NCBI GenBank assembly: GCA_937876355.1
Contig: CALFHN010000145.1
Location: forward strand, 1 to 64,000
Direction of reading: 5' to 3'
Source: an uncultured Bacteroidota bacterium
GTDB taxonomy: Bacteria; Bacteroidota; Rhodothermia; Rhodothermales; UBA10348
DNA length: 64,000 nucleotides
Shown here in pieces: positions 28,896 to 36,633 of this stretch (within the stretch, counting starts at the first letter, position 1; each line of letters opens with the position of its first letter). The notes under the pieces are model-generated. The model saw nothing but the letters and a program-made list of their open reading frames with translations. It was not told where the DNA came from and searched no databases. Position numbers and translations under genes: made by a program.

Positions 28896-29011
28896 GGTTG
28901 GTCGTACAGGTTTATTTACGGGCACTTCGAGTTTCGAAGTACGCCCATGTCAGTTTGTGCCAAAAAGATGACTCGAACCAATTATCGTTTCGTGGCCGAA
29001 ACCACCAATCC

Positions 29012-29239
29012 TTACTTAGTAAGCAGGATAATGCAGATAACCAGGCCGAAAAGTGCAACACCCTCAATAAGAGCGGCTGCAATAATCATTGTGGTACGAA
29101 TATCGCTGGTTGATTCTGGCTGACGTGCGGTAGCTTCCATAGCTGGACCAGCAAGTTTACCGATTCCGAGACCAGCACCAAGGGCAACTAGACCTGCACC
29201 AATACCTGCGCCGAGGTATGCTAGAGCTGAAGGTTCCAT
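29012..29239 (-). CDS. atpE: F1Fo ATP synthase subunit c
   Basis: 75 aa; GAGIGAGLVALGAGLGIG, ARQPE loop, 'AALIEGVALFGLVI'. Confidence 0.95.
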   Translation of the reverse strand: MEPSALAYLGAGIGAGLVALGAGLGIGKLAGPAMEATARQPESTSDIRTTMIIAAALIEGVALFGLVICIILLTK

Positions 29240-29290
29240 TAGATTTCCTGTTGTCGTTTGTTTGTTACGAAATAGATGAGAGAATTTTTA

Positions 29291-30490
29291 TTAGGCGGAT
29301 ACTGTTTCTGAATGATCTGAAACATGACCTACACTATGAGCATGATCGTGGCCGTGATCATGCTCTTGGATCGCCATTGAGATAAACAATGCAGAAAGCA
29401 TCGTAAAGACATAAGCTTGGATTAGAGAAACCAACAGTTCGAGCAAATACACAAATAGTGCAAAAGCCACGCTGACTGGAGCTACGCCATATCCTGCGCC
29501 TGGGCCAAACATCTGGGCGAACGAAAAAATGAAGCCAATTAGGCTTAAAATAACTAAGTGACCAGCCGTCATGTTGGCAAAAAGTCGGATTGCGAGGGCA
29601 ATAGGTTTTGTGAAAATGCCCATTATTTCAACTGGAATCAAAATCGGTCTAATAAACGCAGGCACTCCTGGGGGCCAGAAAATATGTCCCCAATAATCTT
29701 TAGTACCGCCTAACTGGGTTATGACGAAGGTGAAAAACGCCAATACTCCCGTCACCATCAAATTTGAAGTGGCGGTTGCTCCAAAAGGAACAAGGCCTAT
29801 AAAATTCGATGTCAGGATGAAAAAGAAAGCCGTAAGCAGATACGGAAGGTACTTATCTGTTTTTGCACCTAGGTTAGGACGAGCAATTTCATCTCGGACA
29901 AACATGATGATCGTTTCAAAGAAATTCTGAAACAAACCTTTCGGTGCTGAATCGCGGCCGATACCGCGTTTGTACATGCCAGCCAATCGCGTCATGAAAA
30001 ACAGCAACAAAGCCATGCTTAACCAAGCAAAAAACAAGTGGCGCGAAATAGATAGGTCCAATACAATGTGGCTACCTTCTGCTGCCAACAATTGACCTTC
30101 TATGTCTTCAAGAGTAACCTCAATTCCAGAAGAAGCTGCATGTTCTTCAGCAGTGGCCCCGCCATCGGTAGCTACCTCATGTGATTCGTCTTTCGCAGGA
30201 CCATGCTCACCGGCTGAATGATCTACGGTGTAGTGGCCGTTTAGAATAGCAGAGGTCGTAGAACGAAACAGGTCTAAACCGTAACTCCCATCTTTATGTT
30301 GAACCACAAAAATACGAGGAAGCTCAAATGGGTGAAATGGAGCAATGTCTAGGTAATACGCGTTCGCGCTGTGATGAAGAGCATCGAATTCTTTCACTTC
30401 TTTTGAAACTTGTGCAACTGCAACCGGTGGCAAAGCCATCATGGCCAGCTGAGCTAGAAGAAGAAATATTGAGGCCCGTTTGATCATCAT
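29291..30490 (-). CDS. atpB: F1Fo ATP synthase subunit a (long form, His-rich C-terminal tail)
   Basis: 'SNFIGLVPFGATATSNLMVT', 'PIALAIRLFANMTAGHLV', 'LLELLVSLIQAYVFTMLSALFI'; tail EHDHGHDHAHSVGHVSDHSE. Confidence 0.95.
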   Translation of the reverse strand: MMIKRASIFLLLAQLAMMALPPVAVAQVSKEVKEFDALHHSANAYYLDIAPFHPFELPRIFVVQHKDGSYGLDLFRSTTSAILNGHYTVDHSAGEHGPAKDESHEVATDGGATAEEHAASSGIEVTLEDIEGQLLAAEGSHIVLDLSISRHLFFAWLSMALLLFFMTRLAGMYKRGIGRDSAPKGLFQNFFETIIMFVRDEIARPNLGAKTDKYLPYLLTAFFFILTSNFIGLVPFGATATSNLMVTGVLAFFTFVITQLGGTKDYWGHIFWPPGVPAFIRPILIPVEIMGIFTKPIALAIRLFANMTAGHLVILSLIGFIFSFAQMFGPGAGYGVAPVSVAFALFVYLLELLVSLIQAYVFTMLSALFISMAIQEHDHGHDHAHSVGHVSDHSETVSA

Positions 30491-30536
30491 ATATATATCG
30501 TCGGCCGTTTGGGCCCGTTCATCCAATTAAATAAGT

Positions 30537-30911
30537 CTAGTCTTTTTGACTATCGTCCTTTGAATTCTTCTGGATGTTGCTTTGTTGGCGATGTAAAATG
30601 ATAGTTTCAGCAGTTAAACCAATCGTAAACACGATGAAAAATCCTGCCAGTAATGCTGTGCTATCCAACGAAGTCAGAAGCAAGATGAGCGTCAAAAGGA
30701 TGAGTGTTACAAAAATTCGAGCAACCATTCCCCCCAAGACAAGCATCATAAATGCTCTCTGAGACGACCCCACGGCAATCCTTCCCAAGAAAAGCGCAGC
30801 TAGGCTATAAAGCCCTGCGATTCCAACTCCTATAAGAGCACTGAACCAAAATCCTTCAGTCATGAGAGCACTACCGATAGCGGCGTCCGGGTGAACACTA
30901 ACAGACCCCAA
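30537..30911 (-). CDS. ATP synthase subunit I-like membrane protein
   Basis: 124 aa, four hydrophobic segments, directly upstream of atpB. Confidence 0.6.
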   Translation of the reverse strand: MGSVSVHPDAAIGSALMTEGFWFSALIGVGIAGLYSLAALFLGRIAVGSSQRAFMMLVLGGMVARIFVTLILLTLILLLTSLDSTALLAGFFIVFTIGLTAETIILHRQQSNIQKNSKDDSQKD

Positions 30912-31007
30912 AATTAAGGACTACGCCCGGCACGCACAGCTTTTCAGGGGTGAATTATGAATGAATGGGCGGTGCTGAGGAGTGAAAAAAAGATGAACTA
31001 GGGTCAA

Positions 31008-31274
31008 TCAATTTGATTCGGGTGGCTTTTTTTCGTCGTGGTTTTTTTTGGCCTCTGCAGATAAGAGCTTGGTGATCCGAAATAATTGGATGAAAAAAGA
31101 CACCATTCCAATAGCTGACCCGACTATCAAATATCGAGGAGAGGTATCTAGCCAGCGATCTATCAAATATCCTGCGCCGACATAAAACAGCATCGCCCCG
31201 GCAAGGCTAATCCCGACTGTCAGAAACGGAGAAGCATCATGGAGACTATTTTGCCATTTGGGGTTTTTAGTCAC
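31008..31274 (-). CDS. AtpZ/AtpI family protein
   Basis: 88 aa, two TM: 'LTVGISLAGAMLFYVGAGYLIDRWLDTSPRYLIVGSAIGMVSFFIQLFR'. Confidence 0.8.
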   Translation of the reverse strand: MTKNPKWQNSLHDASPFLTVGISLAGAMLFYVGAGYLIDRWLDTSPRYLIVGSAIGMVSFFIQLFRITKLLSAEAKKNHDEKKPPESN

Positions 31275-31722
31275 CTGCCATCAACGAAAACGTGCTGGCT
31301 TTTGGGGTAGCTGCATTTTCTGACTTAGAACCGTTTCCAGTCATTCCGTTTTTAAGGACGTCTGCACGAGATTTATCCAATTGTCCCATATGGCATGTGC
31401 CCTCTATAATGGCACCTTCTTCTACGATGAGCCGGGAAGTCCGGATAGTACCTTCTACGCGCGCTGTTTCTTTCAAGACCAAACGGCCCTTTACGAAAAT
31501 GTCTCCTAACAGCCTCCCTGCCACGTCGGCCTCTTCTGCGTGAATCTCACCCTCTACAGATCCCTCTTGGGCGATGATCGCTTTGCCATCGACCCGTAAT
31601 ATACCTTTTAAGGAACCACTCACACGAGTATCGTCTTTGGCACTAAGGCTGCCTTCAACGTGAGTTCCGGCTGCGATTAGGTTGATCTGAGTAGGTGTGC
31701 TGGGAGAGAAATTTTTTGCCAT
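31267..31722 (-). CDS. Bactofilin family cytoskeletal protein
   Basis: 'NLIAAGTHVEGSLSAKDDTRVSGSLKGILRVDGKAIIAQEGSVEGEIHAEEADVAGRLLGDIFVKGRLVLKETARVEGTIRTSRLIVEEGAIIEGTCHM' beta-helix repeats. Confidence 0.92.
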   Translation of the reverse strand: MAKNFSPSTPTQINLIAAGTHVEGSLSAKDDTRVSGSLKGILRVDGKAIIAQEGSVEGEIHAEEADVAGRLLGDIFVKGRLVLKETARVEGTIRTSRLIVEEGAIIEGTCHMGQLDKSRADVLKNGMTGNGSKSENAATPKASTFSLMAGD

Positions 31723-31809
31723 GAGACTATAGCTTTATGATGTACGTCGAACCTGATCGATCCGTCTCGTCGCGGTGGAATAATAAGGTAGGATAATAAG
31801 GTGGTAAAA

Positions 31810-32754
31810 CTACCAACCCAAAACATACGCTCTAGGATCCTGAGCAAGACCATTATGCCACAATTCGAAGTGCGCATGGGGTCCAGAAGTTATTTCTCCA
31901 GAATTGCCCGTTAGCGCAACCGCTTCTCGATCCCGTACACGATCCCCAACCTGTTTTAATAAACTGGAGTTGTGCTTAAAAACGGATATAAATCCACCCG
32001 CATGTGCGATCGCGATGACTTGGCCTCCATCGTTCAACCAGTCAGCGAGCACCACGTATCCATCACCAATACTACGCACCGCACTACCTTCCTCCACTGC
32101 TATGTCAATGGCGTAGTGGCCTGTCCGAGCATCAAATCCCCGGGTTAAGAGGCCGGAAACCGGAGGCAGAACCGGAAAAGAAATCGAAGACAGGTAACTA
32201 GGTCCCGTGTTATATGCTGGAAGGGTTTCAGAAGGCGCCCCGTTTAGTTGCGCAATTGGCATGGCCGGTTGCACATGGTCTTCCCAATTTTCAGAGGGAT
32301 CGGGGAGTTCTAAATCAGCAAGCGTCGTTCCATCTTCAAAAACCGGAAGCTCTTCATCGACCGCGGTCGAGGGGACGTATTGGATGTTACCAAGAATCAT
32401 GTCCCGAAGTCTTTGAAGATATTCCTCTTGTAAAGCAAGCGAGTCTGCCATGCTTTGGATTCGAAGCTCATTTTGCCTGGCTTCACTCCTCATATTTTCG
32501 GAACTAGCTCCAGGCAAGCTATCGCGGAGGGGAGTAAAAAGTAGCACGGCTTGGATGGCCATAAATAGTACAAACAAGAAAGCGGAGGTCACCACTAAAA
32601 TGGTTAACGGCTTTAACGTAATTACGCCATGCTGCTTCAGTCTCTCAGCATCCATTACCACAAAAGTAAAAGATCGACTAATTTGACGTATGAATTCAGA
32701 GAGAAGGCTTTTCATAAAAGCATAAATATGGCTCGAATGTGCTTGTAGAGGCAA
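31810..32754 (-). CDS. M23 family metallopeptidase
   Basis: 'LTRGFDARTGHYAIDIAVEEGSAVRSIGDGYVVLADWLNDGGQVIAIAHAGGFISVFKHNSSLLKQVGDRV...SGPHAHFELWHNG' (HxxxD, HxH). Confidence 0.9.
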   Translation of the reverse strand: MPLQAHSSHIYAFMKSLLSEFIRQISRSFTFVVMDAERLKQHGVITLKPLTILVVTSAFLFVLFMAIQAVLLFTPLRDSLPGASSENMRSEARQNELRIQSMADSLALQEEYLQRLRDMILGNIQYVPSTAVDEELPVFEDGTTLADLELPDPSENWEDHVQPAMPIAQLNGAPSETLPAYNTGPSYLSSISFPVLPPVSGLLTRGFDARTGHYAIDIAVEEGSAVRSIGDGYVVLADWLNDGGQVIAIAHAGGFISVFKHNSSLLKQVGDRVRDREAVALTGNSGEITSGPHAHFELWHNGLAQDPRAYVLGW

Positions 32755-32796
32755 ACTCCCCCTCTTCTCGCTAAGTTTCCTTAATGCAACAAGGAA

Positions 32797-32826
32797 TTGA
32801 CACGTACGCTAAAGATGCCGTATATT
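32797..32826 (+). promoter_or_regulatory. Candidate promoter upstream of rpsT
   Basis: TTGACA - 18 bp - TATATT. Confidence 0.4.
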
Positions 32827-32878
32827 TATAGGCTCTGAAATTATTCCGTTGAATTCCGTTTAGTGTACGGTACGCCCT

Positions 32879-33130
32879 ATGCCTCAGCATAAATCAGCAG
32901 CCAAAAGAGCTCGCCAGACCGAATCCCGCCGCGCGCGTAATCGCGTTCATCGTAGCAAAATGCGCACGATGATCAAAAAACTTCGTACAATCGAAGATTC
33001 TACCGAGGCACGCACCATGTTAAATGACATCAAAGGTATGTTGGATCGCATGTCGTCCAAAGGTTTGATTCATTCAAATAAAGCTGCAAACTACAAAAGT
33101 CAGTTAGACAAGCACGTAAACGCGCTTTAG
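32879..33130 (+). CDS. rpsT: 30S ribosomal protein S20
   Basis: MPQHKSAAKRARQTESRRARNRVHRSKMRTMIKKLR...GLIHSNKAANYKSQLDKHVNAL. Confidence 0.95.
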   Translation: MPQHKSAAKRARQTESRRARNRVHRSKMRTMIKKLRTIEDSTEARTMLNDIKGMLDRMSSKGLIHSNKAANYKSQLDKHVNAL

Positions 33131-33306
33131 TCTTCTGTTTTGCGACCGCTTTTTACACCACTTTGACCTAAGAGGCTGCCTTCTTTATTAAGGCTGCCTC
33201 TGTTAGGTTTTGATAGAGAACACTTTGGTTCTCTTAGTCGTTACAAGCGCCAAACTGTGATATCCGGCACAATGTCGGAACACTGCAACCTCATCCAACT
33301 CCTAAC

Positions 33307-34245
33307 ATGTCAAGAAAGTATTTCTCCAATCTTGTTGTCTTGACGTTATTTGCGTCCGGAATGATCTTTACCGGCTGCAAAAGCGTTCCTGTCGACATTC
33401 TTTCAATGACCGCGCCTGATAGTCTTTTGACGAATCAGAACGGTAACTTTGCAATAACCACCAATGAAAAAGCGAAACTTCCGGTAGACGTTTCTTGGAA
33501 TTTCGGTGACAGTAAAAGCGCTAAAGGAACGACGACTTCGCATTCCTTCTCTGCACCCGGAACCTACACCGTTGCTGTTACGGCTTCTAACCGTAAGGGG
33601 AAATCGACTGACGTAAGTTCAGCTTCAGTAGTTGTTATGAACCCGGCAGTGGCCGCTTCCATTGTTAGTCTTCGTGCAAGTAACAATTCGCCTGACACGC
33701 AAACCTCGGTGACTTTGTCGGCCTCCGTAAATGGAGATACACCGATGTCATACGCTTGGACTTTTGGCGATGGTGGCACAAGCAGCAGTGCATCTCCGTC
33801 ACACACCTTTCCTAAAGCCGGTTCGTATACCGTTCAGCTAAATGTCTCTAACAAAGCTGGTTCAGATTCTCGTACGATGACATTAGATGTGGCCATGTAC
33901 GAAGCTGAGATTTGTAAAGAAGTGACCGAGCTTGCCGCTGCTTTATTTGATCGCAATGCTTCAGGTTTGACTGATGGTGCTCGCGACGCTCTTAACGAAA
34001 ACGTCCAAATTCTAAATGAGTGCCCAAACATGAACGTTCGTGTTGAAGGCCTTTCTGCCCCAGGCGAGCGTCGTGCACAAGAACTTAGCGAAGACCGTGC
34101 CCGTGCCGTTGAGCAGTTCTACACCGGCAACGGTGTTGCTGCTGCACGCATTGTCACTCTCGGCAAAGGCCGCGCCGAAGGTTTGACGAGTAAAAAAGAA
34201 GGTCTTGCCCAGTATCGACGCGTTGATACCATCGTAGTTCGATAA
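33307..34245 (+). CDS. Lipoprotein with two PKD domains and C-terminal OmpA-like domain
   Basis: Lipobox FTGCKS; 'VSWNFGDSKSAKGTTTSHSFSAPGTYTV', 'YAWTFGDGGTSSSASPSHTFPKAGSYTVQL'; OmpA 'NVRVEGLSAPGERRAQELSEDRARAVEQFYTGNGVAAARIVTLGKG'. Confidence 0.88.
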   Translation: MSRKYFSNLVVLTLFASGMIFTGCKSVPVDILSMTAPDSLLTNQNGNFAITTNEKAKLPVDVSWNFGDSKSAKGTTTSHSFSAPGTYTVAVTASNRKGKSTDVSSASVVVMNPAVAASIVSLRASNNSPDTQTSVTLSASVNGDTPMSYAWTFGDGGTSSSASPSHTFPKAGSYTVQLNVSNKAGSDSRTMTLDVAMYEAEICKEVTELAAALFDRNASGLTDGARDALNENVQILNECPNMNVRVEGLSAPGERRAQELSEDRARAVEQFYTGNGVAAARIVTLGKGRAEGLTSKKEGLAQYRRVDTIVVR

Positions 34246-34322
34246 AAGGCTATTTGCGGCTTCTCTCGTAATTTTCGAGGTTTTTGCATCCGCAAGGTCG
34301 TTGTCTTTGGACACAGTCTCCT

Positions 34323-34358
34323 AAAAAGGGGGGCGCCCGCAGGGCGCCCCCCTTTTTT
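34323..34358 (+). terminator. Strong rho-independent terminator
   Basis: aaaaaggggggcgcccgcagggcgccccccttttttc: GGGGGGCGCCC/GGGCGCCCCCC stem plus T6. Confidence 0.92.
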
Positions 34359-34456
34359 CATTTCAGGAATACTGAAACCGGACGATACCTCCTGCAAGTG
34401 CCACTACGCTTCGTAGACGGCTCCATCCATTGTTAATGGTCATCCAGCTTTCAGGA

Positions 34457-35587
34457 ATGAGAAACCCTTTTCGCCACATATTGGCATTGTTGCTTTTGAT
34501 AGCGGCAACCTCGCTCTCGGCTAGTGCCCAGAGTAATCAGTTCCGTGATTCCCAGGCACATATTGGAGTTGGCCTAGGTCTTTTTACATATCATGGACCC
34601 ATCGACCTCCTGAAACCAAGAGGTGTATCTAATTTTGTACGTGAGCACGACCCAGCAATTGTTTTCTTAGGCTCTTTCCCGTTAAAAAAGGATCTGTTTT
34701 TCTTTCGCGGAATGGCTCTTTTCACCAATATTAGTACTAAAGACGGCCGAAAATTAGTGGGCACCGGACAGAATGAATTTCTGACCAGCCACATTTTCAT
34801 GTTTGAAACGCAAGTAGTGATGACGCTTCGCCGCGGTTCGAAAAGCAGGATAATGCCGTATATATTTACAGGATTCGGAGCTACGACAGCCGGTCTTTTC
34901 AACAGAGACACCAGAAACAACGTTGACCTACCCGGCCGCGGAGTTCCAGGACCAGAACGCTCTGTCTACCATCTTCCCGTGGGAATTGGCGTAGACGTAG
35001 CCTTTAACGGCTGTTGGTCTGCTTTTGCAGAAGCCAGTTATCGGTGGGACCTGAACTATGTGTGGCGCAATGAAAAAGACTACGACCCACACAATACCTC
35101 GCTAGTTATGGCAGGTATACGAGGTTGTATTCGGACCACTCCTCAAGCAACTCCTCCTCCTGCACCAATCCCTCCTCCGTTGGCCGTTCCGGGATACGAT
35201 CCACCGCTGCCCCGAACGCCGCGTGTATGTACTCTGATTGAACTCAATAGCGTGTATTTTGCTTCGAATACGATTGATCTGAGCAAAGCCAGTCGCGAGG
35301 ATCTCGATGAAAATATCGAGGCCCTTCGCCTGAACCCAACATGTTGTGTGTCTGTTATTGGGTATGCCGAGAATTCCGACGCCAACATCTATGCGTTGAG
35401 GCTTGCAAGACAACGTGCAGATGCCATATATAACTACTATATCGGCGCCGGCCTTCGAGCAGAACGCTTCACTGTCGAGTCCGATATTGGCCCAACCGTC
35501 TGCCCAAAGGGAAAAGACGGAAAAGGTTGTGTAGAAAACTACAAAGTCGCTACCGTGCCTTTCGACTGTTCGTTATTGTATCGATAA
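34457..35587 (+). CDS. Outer-membrane beta-barrel protein with OmpA-like domain
   Basis: Signal peptide from ATG 34457, Pro-rich linker TPPPAPIPPPLAVPGYDPPLPRTP, OmpA-like 'LNSVYFASNTIDLSKASREDLDENIEALRLNPTCCVSVIGYAENSDANIYALRLARQRADAIYNYYIG'. Confidence 0.78.
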   Translation: MRNPFRHILALLLLIAATSLSASAQSNQFRDSQAHIGVGLGLFTYHGPIDLLKPRGVSNFVREHDPAIVFLGSFPLKKDLFFFRGMALFTNISTKDGRKLVGTGQNEFLTSHIFMFETQVVMTLRRGSKSRIMPYIFTGFGATTAGLFNRDTRNNVDLPGRGVPGPERSVYHLPVGIGVDVAFNGCWSAFAEASYRWDLNYVWRNEKDYDPHNTSLVMAGIRGCIRTTPQATPPPAPIPPPLAVPGYDPPLPRTPRVCTLIELNSVYFASNTIDLSKASREDLDENIEALRLNPTCCVSVIGYAENSDANIYALRLARQRADAIYNYYIGAGLRAERFTVESDIGPTVCPKGKDGKGCVENYKVATVPFDCSLLYR

Positions 35588-35661
35588 GCTTCTTCTTGCG
35601 CTATAGCGAACTACCCAGAGGCTAGCCGGTTTGACACCCATTCCAACGCACGGATAGGGTT

Positions 35662-36633
35662 ATGTCTGACAGGCTTTCCACATCGGAACTTAGTAAAGCG
35701 CTAAAAAACGCAGCCGTCAAACTTGGCTTTGAGGCGTGTGGCATATCTACAGCAACAGAACTCACGAATGAAAAATCCCGACTTCAAGAGTGGTTAAATC
35801 GCGGAAACCATGCTAGCATGGGATGGATGGAAAATCACTTTGAGAAAAGGGTTGATCCAAGAAACCTCGTGGAAGGAGCAAAAAGTGTTGTCTCCGTTAT
35901 CCAAAGCTATTATCATCCTTTCGAACCCACCGACAACCCTTCGATAGGACGCGTGAGCCGGTACGCTTGGGGAGACGACTACCATCTCGTCATGAAAAAA
36001 AAGCTGTTCGCTCTTCTGGAATGGCTAAATGAGAACGCGGGAGGCGCTAATGGCCGAGTGTTCGTCGACTCTGCACCCATGATGGATAAAGTCTGGGCAG
36101 CAAAAGCGGGGCTCGGATGGATCGGAAAGCACACCAACTTAATCTCAGAACAACATGGGAGTTGGTTTTTTATCGGCGAATTAGTCGTGGATGTCGAACT
36201 CGATCCAGATCAGCCTGTCTTGGATCATTGTGGATCGTGCACCCGGTGCCTTGATGCCTGCCCTACAAACGCTATCACAGAACCCTACGTGGTCGATGCT
36301 AATCTCTGCATCTCATACCTCACCATCGAACATCGTGGGCCAGACCTACCCCAGGATGTTGCAGACAAGCACGGAAACTGGATCTTTGGGTGTGATATAT
36401 GCCAAGAAGTCTGCCCTTGGAATAAATTCAAAACAGAATCCCAAGAATCACGGTATTTACCCCGTGAAGGCGTACTCGACACGGATCTTCAAACCTGGAG
36501 TGAGTTGAGCCAAGAGGAATTCAGCGAGTACTTCCGACAGAGTGCGGTTAAGCGGACCAAATTGGACGGGCTTACTCGAAACGTGCACTACGCTCAAATG
36601 AACGCGCGTTCAAAAGCTCCCGATGCGACTTGA
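35662..36633 (+). CDS. queG: Epoxyqueuosine reductase
   Basis: 'CGISTATELTNEKSRLQEWLNRGNHASMGWMENHFEKRVDPRNLVEGAKSVVSVIQSYY', two 4Fe-4S motifs (CGSCTRCLDACPTNAI; CDICQEVCPWN). Confidence 0.95.
   Translation: MSDRLSTSELSKALKNAAVKLGFEACGISTATELTNEKSRLQEWLNRGNHASMGWMENHFEKRVDPRNLVEGAKSVVSVIQSYYHPFEPTDNPSIGRVSRYAWGDDYHLVMKKKLFALLEWLNENAGGANGRVFVDSAPMMDKVWAAKAGLGWIGKHTNLISEQHGSWFFIGELVVDVELDPDQPVLDHCGSCTRCLDACPTNAITEPYVVDANLCISYLTIEHRGPDLPQDVADKHGNWIFGCDICQEVCPWNKFKTESQESRYLPREGVLDTDLQTWSELSQEEFSEYFRQSAVKRTKLDGLTRNVHYAQMNARSKAPDAT

Noticed and set aside
33171-33234. Two hairpins after rpsT (AGAGGCtGCCTT/AAGGCtGCCTCT; AGAGAAC/GTTCTCT)
   Set aside because: Plausible weak terminator or processing structure, but stems are imperfect and the T tract is poor; not called as a feature.
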